From NCBI GenBank assembly GCA_963580285.1, contig OY757012.1, positions 169,930,652 through 169,994,651 of the forward strand: a stretch of 64,000 bases of DNA. Reading direction: 5' to 3'. How positions within the stretch are numbered: the first letter of the stretch is position 1; each line of letters opens with the position of its first letter. This DNA comes from Lucinisca nassula. Taxonomy: Eukaryota > Mollusca > Bivalvia > Lucinida > Lucinidae. This document shows, one piece after another, positions 20,801-30,924 of this stretch. Below the pieces are notes generated by a model that was given only the letters and a program-made list of their open reading frames with translations, had not been told where the DNA came from and ran no database searches. A program made the translations under genes and the position numbers.

Positions 20801-21436
20801 GAGGGAACGGTCCTCGAAAATGTGAATTCCATTAAATACCTTGGTGTGACAATCACTCACGATTTGAGATGGAATACACACATTAGCAATATGTGTACAA
20901 AGGCGAATAGAACACTTGGTTTCCTGAGGCGAAATCTTCATCAGTGTCCTCAGGATGTGGAAGAAACAGCATACAGGGGACTTGTTCGCCCAATCTTGGA
21001 ATATGGTAGTTGCATCTGGGACCCAAGCGGAGTGGTCCTAAATGAAGAAATTGAAAAAGTTCAGAATAGAGCTGCTAGATTTGTAACTGGAAATTATTGC
21101 TTTGAAACTGGGAGCATGACTGGAATTCTAGGAAAATTAAGATGGGAGTCTCTAAAGAAAAGGAGAAGAGACAGTAGGCTCATACTCTTATACAAAGGTC
21201 TAAAGGGTGCTGCCAGCATTCCAACAGATGACCTTGTTCCCCCAGCTAGGCATTGTAGAAAACACCATTCAATGACGTTTCAGACCCTTACTGCAAGAAC
21301 GGATATTTATAAAGAATCGTTTTTCCCCCGAACCATTAGAGATTGGAATGCCCTTCCCGATTCTATTATTTTGACGGCTGATGGTGCTGAGGATTGTGTA
21401 GCTAAGTTTACATCTTTGGTTAGAGCTAGGGACTAA
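17888..21436 (+). CDS. CR1-like non-LTR retrotransposon polyprotein (2A, PHD finger, endonuclease, reverse transcriptase)
   Basis: A single uninterrupted frame of 1182 residues. It starts at the first ATG after an in-frame TGA (17861-17863). Residues 1-20 are hydrophobic and signal-like. Residues 81-89 are GDIETNPGP, a canonical 2A ribosome-skipping core. Residues about 91-198 hold Cys/His zinc fingers of PHD type (WVECEDCEKHFHASC, VQCDQCEMWIHTDC). Residues about 245-470 form an APE-type endonuclease (SININGL, QETK, GDFN at 386-389, SDH at 458-460). Residues about 690-940 form a reverse transcriptase (LSGVPQGTVLGPLLFSLYIN; catalytic FADD at 910-913). A C-terminal region follows (LEYGSCIWDPSG). 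No RNase H is seen. All catalytic motifs inspected are present, so the copy may be functional or very young. Clade is inferred from domain order and the ATTCTG tail. Confidence 0.95.
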   Translation: MKISLLPMVLILWFTLWKLSNRTQPDDGNQECRIAKEQHCDKTSQYLAVTRKLGNKRRSEGLRNFKSSGRTNLIILLILAGDIETNPGPRFRCGLCKKYCKDSQKWVECEDCEKHFHASCSELDENQLLELEIGIGTWYCKDCKADCGLCSGDVLNEHKAVQCDQCEMWIHTDCAFLSDAEYGKLVNSSCSWICPKCEFFNFSDSFFSEPIELEQRNKFEPLSKEKGVKSPTTDMRKPNFVKGLKLCSININGLRGKILELLAFLDTHQPHIVAIQETKIDSSIMTSELFPETCEYSVYRKDRNTHGGGVMLLVHRDIPHMPFMELENDSESVWVKVFANKSSHFIASWYRPPNDTVENFLLFKDQLDRIKSQNKGKKLPAVHVLGDFNFREIVWPDRLSKQGTMLSPSEGQVLVDIMNDHGLEQVVDFPTRDRNTLDLILTTLPGQFGDIQSPDKLSDHDIVSGFLKIFIPPIKKPRRKVYLYQKGDYETMRKDALKFAREKYFNGHSDARSVQENFDLIKSFIQASSENHIPSKTSRSVSSIPWITPEIRRKIRRRNKIHAKAKKSGSGKLRAKFENLRREIKNDIKNQHDQYVNNLVGDVKANPRDFYRYINSQKKDRQGIPPLNKRGGNGVAESDSERAEELVGQFNDAFNKTEFNEAPLTGRSAPFMENIVVSSAGVIKLLKGLNPSKALGPDELHPRVLKELANELGPVFAHLFQQSLDTGEIPKEWLLANICPLFKKGDRALARNYRPVSLTCVLCKLLEHIVCSNIMAHLDEHKLLSDKQHAFRKRHSCETQLSTVINDWAKILDKGGQVDTFILDFEKAFDTPPHEPLKSKLFGYGIGGKTLKWIDSFLCYRKQRVVVNGESSVWAPVLSGVPQGTVLGPLLFSLYINDISTDIDSEIRLFADDCVCYREIRDTDDSLKLQADIDRLGCWARKWGMRFQPVKCNIMQITRKRSNKVEASYTLEGTVLENVNSIKYLGVTITHDLRWNTHISNMCTKANRTLGFLRRNLHQCPQDVEETAYRGLVRPILEYGSCIWDPSGVVLNEEIEKVQNRAARFVTGNYCFETGSMTGILGKLRWESLKKRRRDSRLILLYKGLKGAASIPTDDLVPPARHCRKHHSMTFQTLTARTDIYKESFFPRTIRDWNALPDSIILTADGAEDCVAKFTSLVRARD

Positions 21437-21512
21437 CTTCCCATATCACAGGTCCTGGTGTATGAATGTCATTTGACGTGTCACCAGTAACAATTCTGAT
21501 TCTGATTCTGAT
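21437..21512 (+). other. LINE 3' UTR with (ATTCTG)n tail
   Basis: About 55 bases after the stop comes CAATTCTGATTCTGATTCTG, then ATGATG. A short 3' UTR ending in a hexamer repeat is typical of CR1 elements. A 5'-truncated copy of exactly this segment lies inverted at 23066-23139. Confidence 0.85.
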
Positions 21513-21909
21513 GATGACATACAGTGTACATGTAGATTCTGGCGAGACGTTCTAGCTACGTGCCGTCTTATTAGGATCTATAGGGTTTGCATAGATACAG
21601 TGTATTTCTACCTTGGCGTCTGCACAGGTCTACAGGGTTAAAAGTATTAGCTTATCAGTGACCAACTAAATAACCCTTTACTGACCTACAATTTGCCTAC
21701 TTTCGAGAGCTCTAATTGTAAGCTGTTTTCCGTACTTTAGCAAATAGTAAAGACACCGATCAGACGCAACATTCTGTGGCCTCTAATCTATCTTAACTGT
21801 TTCAGAATGTCCCAGTATTGAAACAACTAATTGGCATTTATAGGTTAATGTTGTAGGACCCCGTACAGGTTGGAATAAACGTATTATAATTCGCCTTGGG
21901 TAAACGCGG
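21513..21909. other. No recognisable feature
   Basis: Intron 2 sequence of SDR gene B downstream of the LINE, nothing supported. Confidence 0.35.
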
Positions 21910-22145
21910 CGTCTTTATTTATGTTGTTGTTTGTTATTTACTGTGTGTATCACTTGTGTATTTTAATTTTGGATGGCCATATGGCCATTTTGTGGGAAAG
22001 TAACTGCCCTTATGGCCTTCCTTTGTTTAGATTTCCATTATGGTCTGGTCGCTTAATGTTTGTATTTCTTTCCCTTTGGTGTCTTTGATGGGTGGAGTAA
22101 GTTAATTGTATCAATTCCTGATCTTTGTTTTACTTCTACTTATAA
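21910..22145 (+). repeat. Penelope-like 3' region (family P), partial
   Basis: Matches the region downstream of the reverse transcriptase at 37605-37850: GTGTGTATCACTTGTGT, TGGATGGCCATATGGCCATT, TTGGTGTCTTTGATGGGTGG and TTCCTGATCTTTG. It represents the distal 3' end only. Confidence 0.8.
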
Positions 22146-22194
22146 TGTCTAAATCAAATGGTTTAAAAATGATCTTTTTTTTTGTCAAGTCATT

Positions 22195-22300
22195 CTCCTT
22201 TTTATGTCCCGACGCCCCAAGCGGCTGCACAACGTATGTGCATCGTCGTATCAATGCGACGTTGATGCGACGTTGCTAAGACATCATGTGTCCGCTAGGA
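22195..22300. repeat. ACGT-rich MITE-like fragment
   Basis: CGTCGTATCAATGCGACGTTGATGCGACGT resembles the cores of the 23990-24060, 24235-24570 and 28501-28638 sequences, which share ACGTCG/CAACGT words. Confidence 0.45.
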
Positions 22301-22611
22301 GAACTTCTCTGTAAGATTATTAACAGATATGTACTGAGCTAATTTAGAAATTCATGGTTTGACTATGAAGAAATTGGCAGACACGTTTATCTTTCTTTCT
22401 TCCGTTTTTTCTTCGTGGGGGTAGTTGAGTGAGGCAATGGCCATGTGTATCATGTGTCACTGGGGAGTCCAGCTGATACCGACTTACAGCTGGGCAAACC
22501 TGCTGTCCTTGCAGCAGGTAACGGTAGAGTGGGGGAGTGTTGTTATTTCTTCTGTTTCTACACTTCCATTCATTTTCCTCTTTCTCTGTCCGCACTTTCA
22601 TCTCCTCTACA

Positions 22612-22912
22612 ACGACCCCGCCCATCGGGGCTTGAAGAAATATATATGGGCTGCATGATGCTTCCACGCAGAGCTGAAACCGACCCGCACACGAGTAGTG
22701 CTAAACTGCTTAGAGAAACTATGCCTGCCCAGGCAAAGCGGTGCGAGTCGGCTCGTCCATGCTTATAAATCCTATTGGTTTCATTGGGCGGCAGGGTTTG
22801 AGATGTCATTTCATCTCAATGTCGGGTAAAAGTCCCACAAAAAGCTCCAAAATGACCTTTACAGTGTCGACGGGGAAGTTAAACCCCCAAATTAAACAAA
22901 CAAACAAACAAA
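22612..22912 (+). repeat. SINE-like element, family S, full copy
   Basis: Runs from CCCCGCCCATCGGGGCTTGA to TTAAACCCCCAAATTAAACA and an (ACAA)n tail. TCTCCTCTAC occurs on both sides (about 22601 and 22917) and is a possible target duplication, though five bases separate it from the left end. Confidence 0.75.
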
Positions 22913-23065
22913 TCCTCTCCTCTACTGTCTCTTCTATCTTTTTTCCCCCTTTCTCTTGGAGAAGACAAAAATGATCCAATAGGGTTGACTTGTCGTTAAA
23001 CTCAAAACAATCGATGAATCATTTTTTTCTTTGTCTAGTTTTTTAGCCCTCTGGGACCTTGTCAA

Positions 23066-23139
23066 ATCAGAATCAGAATTGTTACTGGCGTGTCAAATGA
23101 CATTCATACACCAGGACCTGTGATATGGGAAGTTAGTCT
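23066..23139 (-). mobile_element. Severely 5'-truncated CR1-like LINE copy
   Basis: The minus strand reads CTAACTTCCCATATCACAGG...GAATGTCATTTGACACGCCAGTAACAATTCTGATTCTG. This is nearly identical to the stop codon and 3' UTR of the full-length element 1.6 kb away, so the same family has inserted twice within this intron. Confidence 0.9.
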
Positions 23140-23525
23140 CTAGATTTTTCAACAAAATATCTAGATAACTGCTTGATCTATACCCCTAACATTGTTATAT
23201 AATAATTATTCCTCACTATGATATATCAACTTTCCTCAGTACTGTCCGTTCTTTGTTATTACACGACGTTATCCATTGCTTATCCAAGACGTCATATGAT
23301 AATAAGATATAAGAAACTGCAAAAGAACAAGAGCAAACCTTCACCAGATTGCAATCCTTACTCAGTATTATGCGCAATTACAATAAGAAATTAATTTCGT
23401 CAATATGAAGCATAATAAATTAATAGCATAGCTTAAGGGGTAGTGTTGAAATGACGACTTTCAAGAATGTACGAAAATGGCTAATAAAGAACGCAACCTA
23501 TAAATATGAAAAATTGACGACTGAC

Positions 23526-23726
23526 CATTTTCTGGTATGTTGCTTTGAACATATTGCAGCGCTTGTTTCATGTCTGCTTCTTTTGTAACGTCCATCTGGA
23601 CAACGTGCATCCTGTCTTTGCCATATGATCGCAGTTGATCAGCTCCAGTACCGTCTGCTTTCAAACATCCGGCAAACACCGTGAATCCGCTTTGGTACAA
23701 CTGTTTCGCAAGATCATGTCCAAAGC
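23526..23726 (-). CDS. SDR gene B, exon 2 (cofactor-binding region)
   Basis: 201 bp, phase 1 to 1; acceptor TCTTTCCAG|GCTTTGG, donor GAAAATG|GTCAGT. With the last base of exon 1 it completes the glycine motif GCDTGFG and continues HDLAKQLYQSGFTVFAGCLK. MHVVQMDVTKEADMKQALQY holds the Asp-containing loop (MDVT) that contacts the adenine ring. It ends PEN-G. Gene A exon 2 is homologous residue by residue over 66 codons. Confidence 0.92.
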
Positions 23727-23754
23727 CTGGAAAGAAAAATAGACCATGCTAGAA

Positions 23755-23892
23755 TGTTCCACCGCTTTGCCTGGGCAGGCATAGATCCTCTAAGCAGTTT
23801 GCCAGTACTCGTGTGCGATCGGTTTCAGCTCTGCGTGGAAGCATATCATGTAGCCCATCTATTTCTTCAAGCCCCAATGGGCGGGCCGTAAA
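23755..23892 (-). repeat. SINE-like element, family S, truncated
   Basis: Only the TGGGCAGGCATAGATCCTCT to CAAGCCCCAATGGGCGGGCC part is present. It lies 28 bp upstream of the SDR gene B exon 2 acceptor. Confidence 0.75.
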
Positions 23893-23984
23893 AAACTAGT
23901 TTATCGTGGTGTTGTTGTAAACAAAATTAAAAATGCTCAGTTTCCTTTCTTTTGGAGCCAAATTTTAAATTTAAGCTTTTCCCA

Positions 23985-24180
23985 GCAGGCAGATGACCTC
24001 TTTGCAACGTCGCATCAAATTCGATGCAACGTCATGGCCTCATCAGTGACCTTCAACTGTTTTCAAAATTCTACAATTGAATAATTGATTCCAAAGGACT
24101 AGAAAATATAATCTACACTACACTGATGAATGAAAGGGAGACTTTTTACGACCGCCACACATTCCCTTAACACAAGCAAA
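23985..24180. repeat. Dispersed repeats: ACGT-rich fragment and family R
   Basis: CCCAGCAGGCAGATGACCTC starts an ACGT-rich fragment (to 24055). About 24025-24175 is family R (CCTCATCAGTGACCTTCAAC, TCCAAAGGACTAGAAAATAT, GAGACTTTTTACGACCG). Family R also occurs at 48360-48540, 53940-54175, 54590-54800 and 59640-59815. Confidence 0.55.
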
Positions 24181-24234
24181 AACTACTTGTTTATGACGCA
24201 AAAGCATTTAAAGCTATATAAAACTTGTTATCGC

Positions 24235-24570
24235 ACTGTTACTTGTGAATATCCCTGCCAGCCCACCACAGCGGGCCAACGTCGGGTCGATAGCGATACA
24301 ACGTTGCCATGTCGTGACGTTGACCGGCATTCTTGGCCTTCGTTAGGATATCGAGGGACACCCAAAATTTGGTGTTCTTCGACATCCGTTCATCAATACC
24401 AGTGCAATAACCCACAGAAGCTGCCATGAGACCGGTTTCCGCCAATTGTTCCTTCAAGAGGATATACCCATAACCAGTACAAAACAGGGGGTCAACGTCG
24501 GACCGACAGCGATACGACGTGGAAACGTTGGTCTGGCATTCTTTGCTGATTGGGTAGAAGCTTAATCCTC
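24235..24570. repeat. ACGT-rich dispersed repeat
   Basis: Contains GGGCCAACGTCGGGTCGATA and GGGTCAACGTCGGACCGACA about 230 bases apart; no coding content is supported. Sequence from 24571 to 24940 is unremarkable and AT-rich. Confidence 0.4.
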
Positions 24571-24944
24571 AATTAGACCATGGTCACTCGCAGACTGATC
24601 AGGGGCTTCCCTAGTTGCACTGGTATTCTAACAGGCCTTGAGTTGTTTATATACTGACCGGAAATAGAAACTATACACTTTTTAATTGTCTCGCCTGACG
24701 AAACAAGTGAATAATTCGATTATAAATTACTTATAAAGGACTTGACTAACTATAGACATGAATCCTGTAACAAATTAAAACAAATCTGGTGTTCAAAATT
24801 AAAGTTTTGGGGGAAAATGCAAAAAAAATGCATTTTTCACAAAATTTGTTTGTAGTCGAATGTTTACTTCAATTTTTTGTTCCGTATAGGTAATAAGTTA
24901 AAATCAAGGAATAAAAAAATAACATAAAACCTAAAAATTTATCG

Positions 24945-25420
24945 AGAAACAAACATTTTATTGAAATCTCAAAAACTGCTTTTTTCAGCGAAATTTTCAA
25001 AATAATGTTACAAGCCAAAAATCGACCCAAAAGTGCCTTCAATCGTTTTAGCATCTCTAGCTGTGTCTTAAATATTGATTAAAACAAAATCCGAAATCAG
25101 AAATGCCATACTTTTCGCCCGCTTCCGGTGGTTTGGTCCAATATTTAAAGGTCGATAACTTTTCAACCATTGTGTAAACATTTTAAACAAACATTTTATT
25201 TAAATCTCAAAAAAACTGCTTTTTTCAGCGAAATTTTCAAATTAATGTTACAAGCCAAAACTCGACCCAAAAGTGCCTTCAATCGTTTTAGCATCTCTAG
25301 CTGTGTCTTAAATATTGATTAAAACAAAATCCGAAATCAGAAATGCCATACTTTTCGCCCGCTTCCGGTGGTTTGGTCCAATATTTAAAGGTCGATAACT
25401 TTTCAACCATTGTGTAAATT
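24945..25420. repeat. Tandem duplication of about 240 bp
   Basis: 24945-25180 and 25188-25420 are nearly identical: both run from AACATTTTATTgAAATCTCA-type starts through CTTTTTTCAGCGAAATTTTC and CCCGCTTCCGGTGGTTTGGT to TTTCAACCATTGTGTAAA. Very few differences are visible, so the event is recent. 25421-25736 holds nothing recognised. Confidence 0.9.
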
Positions 25421-26003
25421 TTCATTTGGTAACAATATTCCCAACGTTAGGTGATGAGTAATAACAAGTAAAAATGGGAATCACAATCGCGATACAAAAT
25501 GTTTGACTCAATGGAAACTTGAACAGCAATATTTTAACCCTTGCTTTGAACCTGTGGCTTTACCCGTTAAGTCGTAGCTATCATTAAACATTTTATTCGA
25601 TAAAGCAGACATGCCACTGATGATAATTTATATAATTGGAATTCAAATTTCATTAAAATGTTTTGCCAGTGACAATTTAAAAATGAGTGTAGAGTTTCTA
25701 TTTCCGGTGAGTATATTTTATACGTTTATATATTACACAAGATGGGGCCAAGAGGCCCTTAATGACTCACTTGAGTCAATTATAGTCTCTAGAGTGTATA
25801 AACAACAGGTTATAAAACAAATTGACCTAATGACCTATTTTGACCATATATGACCAATATTCGAACTAAACACAAATAGATGTTATAGTAATTACACCTA
25901 TAGATCAAGTGATCCGTATTTATATTGAACCGAAGTATAATCAAGACAAATATTCTGTTAGAATTTCAAGACAATTAAAAAAAAATTGTGGCCTCTTAAG
26001 GCA

Positions 26004-26275
26004 GATTTGTTTGTTTGATTTGAGGTTTAACGTCCCCGTCAACACTGTAAAGGTCATTTTGGAGACGTTGCTTCCAATTTTGTGGGACTTTTACCCGACA
26101 TTGAGATGAATAACATCGCAAGCCCTGTCGCCCAATGAAACCGATAGGGTTTATAAGCATGGACGGTCCATCTCGTGCGCACCGCTTGCCTGGGCAGGCT
26201 TAGATCCTCTAAGCGGTTTACCAGTACTCGTGTGCGGGTCGGAATCAGCTCTGCGTGGAAGCATCATGCAGCCTC
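26004..26275 (-). repeat. SINE-like element, family S, nested in element 2
   Basis: Begins TTTGTTTGTTTGATTTGAGG on the plus strand and ends at GGAAGCATCATGCAGCC. It lacks the final 30 bp of full copies, so it is 5'-truncated when read from its tail. Confidence 0.8.
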
Positions 26276-27154
26276 TTGAGAGAGAACAAATAAATTTGAC
26301 CTGGTGACCTAATTTTTCAGCTGACACATCATATTCACATGGTACACAGATTCTGGTAAAGTTCCATGAACATTGAAGCATAATTGTGGCTTCCAGAGAA
26401 TGAATATATGGTTATAAAGTATTAGTTTTTTACCCTATATGATCAATATTGCAACATGAACGCTATATCATTAAGACACACATTTTGATGAAGTCGCATG
26501 GCGATTGAAGCCAAAAAGTGGACAATGTTTTAAATAAATTTGACCTGGTGAGCTGTTTTTTAATCTGGCTTGAAACATATTCAAATTTGACCAAGACAAA
26601 CATATTGGTAAAGTTTCATGAAGATTGAAGCGAAACTGTGGACTCTGTATGTTGAATAAGAATCAAATTTGACATAGAGGCCTAGTTTTCGACCCGACAT
26701 AACCCGTATTCGAGCTGGACCAAGACGTCATTTAGAGGAACATTCTATGAACATTTCATGAAGATTGAAACAAAAATGTGACCTACAGAGGACGAAAAAG
26801 TATGAATGAATTCTGATCTTGCGACCTACTTTTAGACCCAACATGGTTAACATTCAAATTGATTGAGATATCATTACGACAAATCTTCTGATGACGTTTC
26901 GTAAAGATTAAAATATAGTTGTAGCTTCTAGAGTGCGCCGACGGTATAAACAAAATCTGACCTTGTGACCTAGTTTTGACCCGACATGAGCTAGATGTTA
27001 TTAAGACAAACGTTCTGACAATGTTACATAAAGTTGAAGAAGACACGTTGCGTCTAGGGTGCTCACACGTTTTAAATGACATTTGACTGCAAACATTCTG
27101 TTAAAAGTTAATAAAGATTGGATTAAAAATTTGGTCTCAGGGGATTGGACAAGG

Positions 27155-27368
27155 CATTGCGATAACACATCCGTATGACGTAGTGCACTCTTTTAGTTCT
27201 CCAAAACGGTCATTTTTCTGATGAAAATTTGTGATATTTTTTACTTATTTACACTCAAAACATCATTAAGGCAGTCCTAACGAGTACCCACAAACTCTGT
27301 CTTAGGGCAGAATTTAGAAAAATAATGTATATACCTGTAAACCCCAGTTTTCTCTGTATAATGTGGAC
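27155..27368. mobile_element. Hairpin MITE, family H, degenerate and nested
   Basis: Carries TGAAAATTTGTGATATTTTT, a broken hairpin (CATTAAGGCAGTCCTAACGAGTACCCACAA) and CCCCAGTTTTCTCTGTATAA. It is closest to the copy at 10312-10589. Confidence 0.65.
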
Positions 27369-27898
27369 TTACAACCACGCAACTAGCAATTGAGCAATAC
27401 GACATCTGTCATCGGTTCATTAAAGTGCAAGTACGTAAAGCTGAACAAGAATTTCGTCCCAGGTGACATGTTTGTCAAAGTGCAAGGAGAAGTAATCAAT
27501 AACGCTTCATACAGAAAGTGGGAGCGGAGCTTTTTTTATACGGCTGTCAGTCCCGCCTTCTTCAGATTTGTGCTGCATACTCAAATATGTTTTTAACATT
27601 ACTTCAGTTGTCTGAACGGTTCGGCTAATCAACTTATCGTTCAGGCCATCTCTAAAACCTGTCCAGAAGCAAATGAACAACATCAAAGGTGCGACGGGGA
27701 GAAGTCGTATTGCTAAGCTGCTGATTGCGTGGTCGTATTATTGTGATGTAAATGTTGTCGACGGACGATGTACGACATATAACAGAAGTACGTCGGCCTC
27801 ACGGTGATTTCAGCACTTCGTGTTCAGGTGAGCTAAATGAAAAATTACCTTTCATCCCCGGAGTTCCAGACCTAATTCAAGTATAGAAAAAATCATAC

Positions 27899-28094
27899 CT
27901 GTATCGCAACCTGAGATTATCACGCCATGACCTTCAGGATTTAAATATGTTACACTCCTCCTTTTTATTAGTCTGTAAAGTATCAACAATGCAATGATAC
28001 ATATCAGGTATAGCCACAAAGATGACGTATATAATATATATGGAAATAAGGCTAAAACAGCGAAAAATGTGTATGAATATAATTTCGTATCCAT
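27899..28094 (-). CDS. SDR gene B, exon 1 (membrane anchor and start of Rossmann fold)
   Basis: Starts with ATG at 28094 and ends GGTTGCGATACAG|GTATGA, phase 1. It encodes a short lead, then long hydrophobic stretches (YTFFAVLALFPYILYTSSLW, LYLICIIALLILYRLI) with KRRS after them. Next comes HGVIISGCDTG, the first strand and glycine-rich turn of an SDR9C Rossmann fold. This predicts an N-terminal membrane anchor, probably in the endoplasmic reticulum. Only TTG triplets precede the ATG in frame, so this start is preferred. The partner gene A begins 4.3 kb away on the other strand. Confidence 0.88.
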
Positions 28095-28179
28095 ACTATA
28101 AAAGTTAACACATTTACATGATGCATTATGAGCCAACCTGTTACGTTATCACGTCAAGAGGAAATGTGTGTTCAGACAC

Positions 28180-28300
28180 GTGTTTGCAGCGAACATCATC
28201 ATAGCTCAGCATGATGAACATGTAGAGCGTCATAGATCAGCATGATGAACATATGATCATCATTGAGCCCCATGATGAACATTGCTGGGTACCGTTGTAA
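28180..28300. repeat. Short tandem motif GCATGATGAACAT
   Basis: CATCATAGCTCAGCATGATG, GTCATAGATCAGCATGATGA and related phrases repeat three to four times just upstream of SDR gene B exon 1. Confidence 0.6.
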
Positions 28301-28500
28301 TGTAAAGCAATAAGACAGCGCGAATGGGCATGGTAATAGATGTCTGCGCTGAGCGAACGTCTGAAAAAAATATTTGCGCTTGATCGACCCATTATACATA
28401 AAAACAGATATGACAAGGACACACGACGAGAATAGCGCGGCTATAAATAACAGTTAACGTTTTTTTTTGTTTTGTTTTTTTATTTGTTTTTGTACTTCCT

Positions 28501-28638
28501 CCCAGCAGGCACATGACGTCACATCAACGTCGGTACAACATCATGACCTTTATGCAACGTCACATCAACGTCGGTGCAACGTCATGAAGTTGCACCGATT
28601 TTGATTTGACGTTGCCCTAGCGACGTGTGCCTGCAGGG
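28501..28638. mobile_element. Small MITE with CCCAGCAGGCAC ends
   Basis: Starts CCCAGCAGGCACATGACGTC and ends GACGTGTGCCTGCAGGG. TTGTACTT occurs just outside both ends, an 8-bp direct repeat that would suit a hAT-type element. The core repeats CACATCAACGTCGGT-CAACATCATGA twice. Confidence 0.6.
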
Positions 28639-29079
28639 CTTGTACTTAAATGGGACGTACCGTAAAAATCCTTAAAAATTCGGACACATTTAAGACCTGC
28701 TGTAATTCTCCAAAAAATTTCACAAACTTGTTTCAGGATCCAATAAGGCGTCCAAAAAGTGCAGATGGAATGGCAAACAGTGTAGACCTCAGACTGCTCA
28801 ATCAAGTCTGGACTTGGTCTGCACTGTTTGCTGAAGCCTATCTGTCCCAATACCTTGGATCATCACGGTATCTATAGTAGAAGCAACTATTTTAAATGAT
28901 TGTGTCCGCCTTGTAAACAGGGACCTACTGCTATACTCATCAAAATTACATGTAGATTCTAAAGTTACCAATACTGCAGAAGCTACTGTCCAAATAACTA
29001 TCGCTAGCCATGTACATAATTCAGGTAAACGTTATTTGGGGTGCTCTTTTACTATTTATTCCCTATTTATCTGGTCCAT
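28639..29079. other. No firm feature
   Basis: A 75-codon plus-strand frame (28650-28877) and a 77-codon minus-strand frame overlap here; neither is recognised. GTGTAGACCTCAGACTGCTC followed by ...GTCTGGACTTGGTCTGCACT is an imperfect palindrome, so this is probably another dispersed element. Confidence 0.35.
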
Positions 29080-29515
29080 AATTCGAATTAGGGATATCCA
29101 TAATTATTTATGGATATCAATAATTATTTATGGCCATCCATAATTCGAAATAATGACATCCATAACTCGATCTGAATTATGGATTATCCCATATTCGATT
29201 TATGAATATCTATAATTCGAATTATGGATATCCATTATTCGGCTGATTCATGGATATTATTAATTCGAATTATGGATCTCCATAAATCGAATTACGGATA
29301 GCCATAATTCGAATTATGGATATCATTAATTCAGATGACTTTATGGATGTTCATAATTCGAATTATGGATATCATTAATTCGAATTATGGATATCCATAA
29401 ATCGGTCCATTTATGGATATCACTAATTCGATTTATGGATATCCATAATTTGTCTTTGCAAATAAATAAAATAAATAGTGGCTGACACCAAAGGCTTTCA
29501 CGGTGAATTATGGAT
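29080..29515. repeat. Array of GGATATCCATAATTCGAATT palindromes
   Basis: At least a dozen variants of ATGGATATCCATAATTCGAA and TTCGAATTATGGATATC follow in both orientations; nearly every word is its own reverse complement. The tract is AT-rich and could extrude cruciforms. Confidence 0.85.
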
Positions 29516-29519
29516 ATCC

Positions 29520-30880
29520 ATAACGGAAATCACTGTAGTGCACAACAAAAACACAAGCCAGCTCCTATCTATGTAGTGCACAGCACATGCTCTGGTCAAC
29601 GGAAACCCATGTAGTGCACAGCACATGCTCTGGTCAACGGAAATCCATGTAGTGCACAGCACATGCTCCGGTCAACGGAAATCCATGTAGTGCACAGCAC
29701 ATGCTCCGGTCAACGGAAATCCATGTAGTGAACAACACATGCTCTGGTCAACGGAAATCCATGTAGTGCACAGCACATGCTCTGGTCAACGGAATCCATG
29801 TAGTGCACAACGCATGCTCTGGTCAACGGAAATCCATGTAGTGCACAGCACATGCTCTGGTCAACGGAAATCCATGTAGTGCACAACACATGCTCTGGTC
29901 AACGGAATTCCATATAGTGCAAAACGCATGCTCCGGTCAACGGAAATCCATGTAGTGCACAGCACATGCCCTGGTCAACGGAAATCCATGTAGTGCACAG
30001 CATATGCTCTGGTCAACGGAAATTCATGTAGTGCACAACACATGCTCTGGTCAACGGAAATCCATGTAGTGCACAACACATGCTCCGGTCAACGGAAATC
30101 CATGTAGTGCACAGCACATGCTCTGGTCAACGGAAATCCATGTAGTGCACAGCACATGCTCTGGTCAACGGAATTCCATGTAGTACACAGCACATGCTCT
30201 GGTCAACGGAAATCATTGTAGTGCAAAGCACATGCTCTGGTCAACGGAAATCCATGCAGTGCACAACAAAAACACAAGTCAGCTGCTATCTATGTCGTGC
30301 ACAGCACATGCTCTGGTCAAGCGCTCTCTACATAGTGCACAGCAAAAACACCAAGCAACGGCTATCCAAGTAGTGCATAGCGAAGACTCTGATCAACGGC
30401 TATTCATGAAGTACATCGCGAATACTCTGGTCAACGGCTATCAATGTAGTGCACAGCAAAGTCTCTGGTTAACTGCTATTCATGTAGCGAACAGCAAAGA
30501 CTCTGGTCAACTGCTATCCATTTAAAGTACAGCGAAGATTCTGGACAACGATTAATCACTACCCATGTATTGCATAGCGAATACTCTCATGTATTGCACA
30601 ACGGAAACCGCAGATTCCGGTAAACTGCTATCCATGTAGTGCACAGCAAAAAAACTTTGGTCAAAGGCTGTCTATGTAGCGAAGACTCCCGTCAACTGTT
30701 ATCCAGGTTAGGCACACCGAAGACTGGACAGCTGCTATCCATGTAGTGCACATCGAAGGCTCTGGTCAACTGCTATTTATTAACTGCACAGCAAAGACTC
30801 TTCTCAACTGCTGTCCATATATTGCACAACAAAGATACTAGACAACTGCTATCCATGCAGTGAATAGCAAGGACTCTGGA
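29520..30880. repeat. 38-bp minisatellite between the divergent SDR genes
   Basis: The unit is TGTAGTGCACAGCACATGCT plus CTGGTCAACGGAAATCCA. About 18 near-identical copies occupy 29550-30250. From 30260 to 30880 the copies diverge (TGCTATCCATGTAGTGCACA, AAGACTCTGGTCAACTGC). The 97-codon frame at 30232-30525 is a product of the repeat. Confidence 0.95.
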
Positions 30881-30924
30881 GAATGACCGTAGATAGGATT
30901 TTATTATCAATCTCCACGAAAGAA

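Larger units (their letters stand above)
25737..27840. mobile_element. Non-autonomous element 2 with degenerate tandem core
   Basis: The left end is ACAAGATGGGGCCAAGAGGC then CTCACTTGAG; the right end is GTTCAGGTGAGCTAAATG. The ends are imperfectly inverted (CTCAC-TGA) and resemble those of element 1. The core (26280-27120) is built of diverged units with GACCT(A/T)GTTTTTGACCCGACAT, AGACAAACATTCTG and TTCATGAAGATTGAAGC. A family S copy (26004-26275) and a family H MITE are nested inside. The last 460 bp contain only a short unrecognised frame (27390-27596). Confidence 0.6.
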
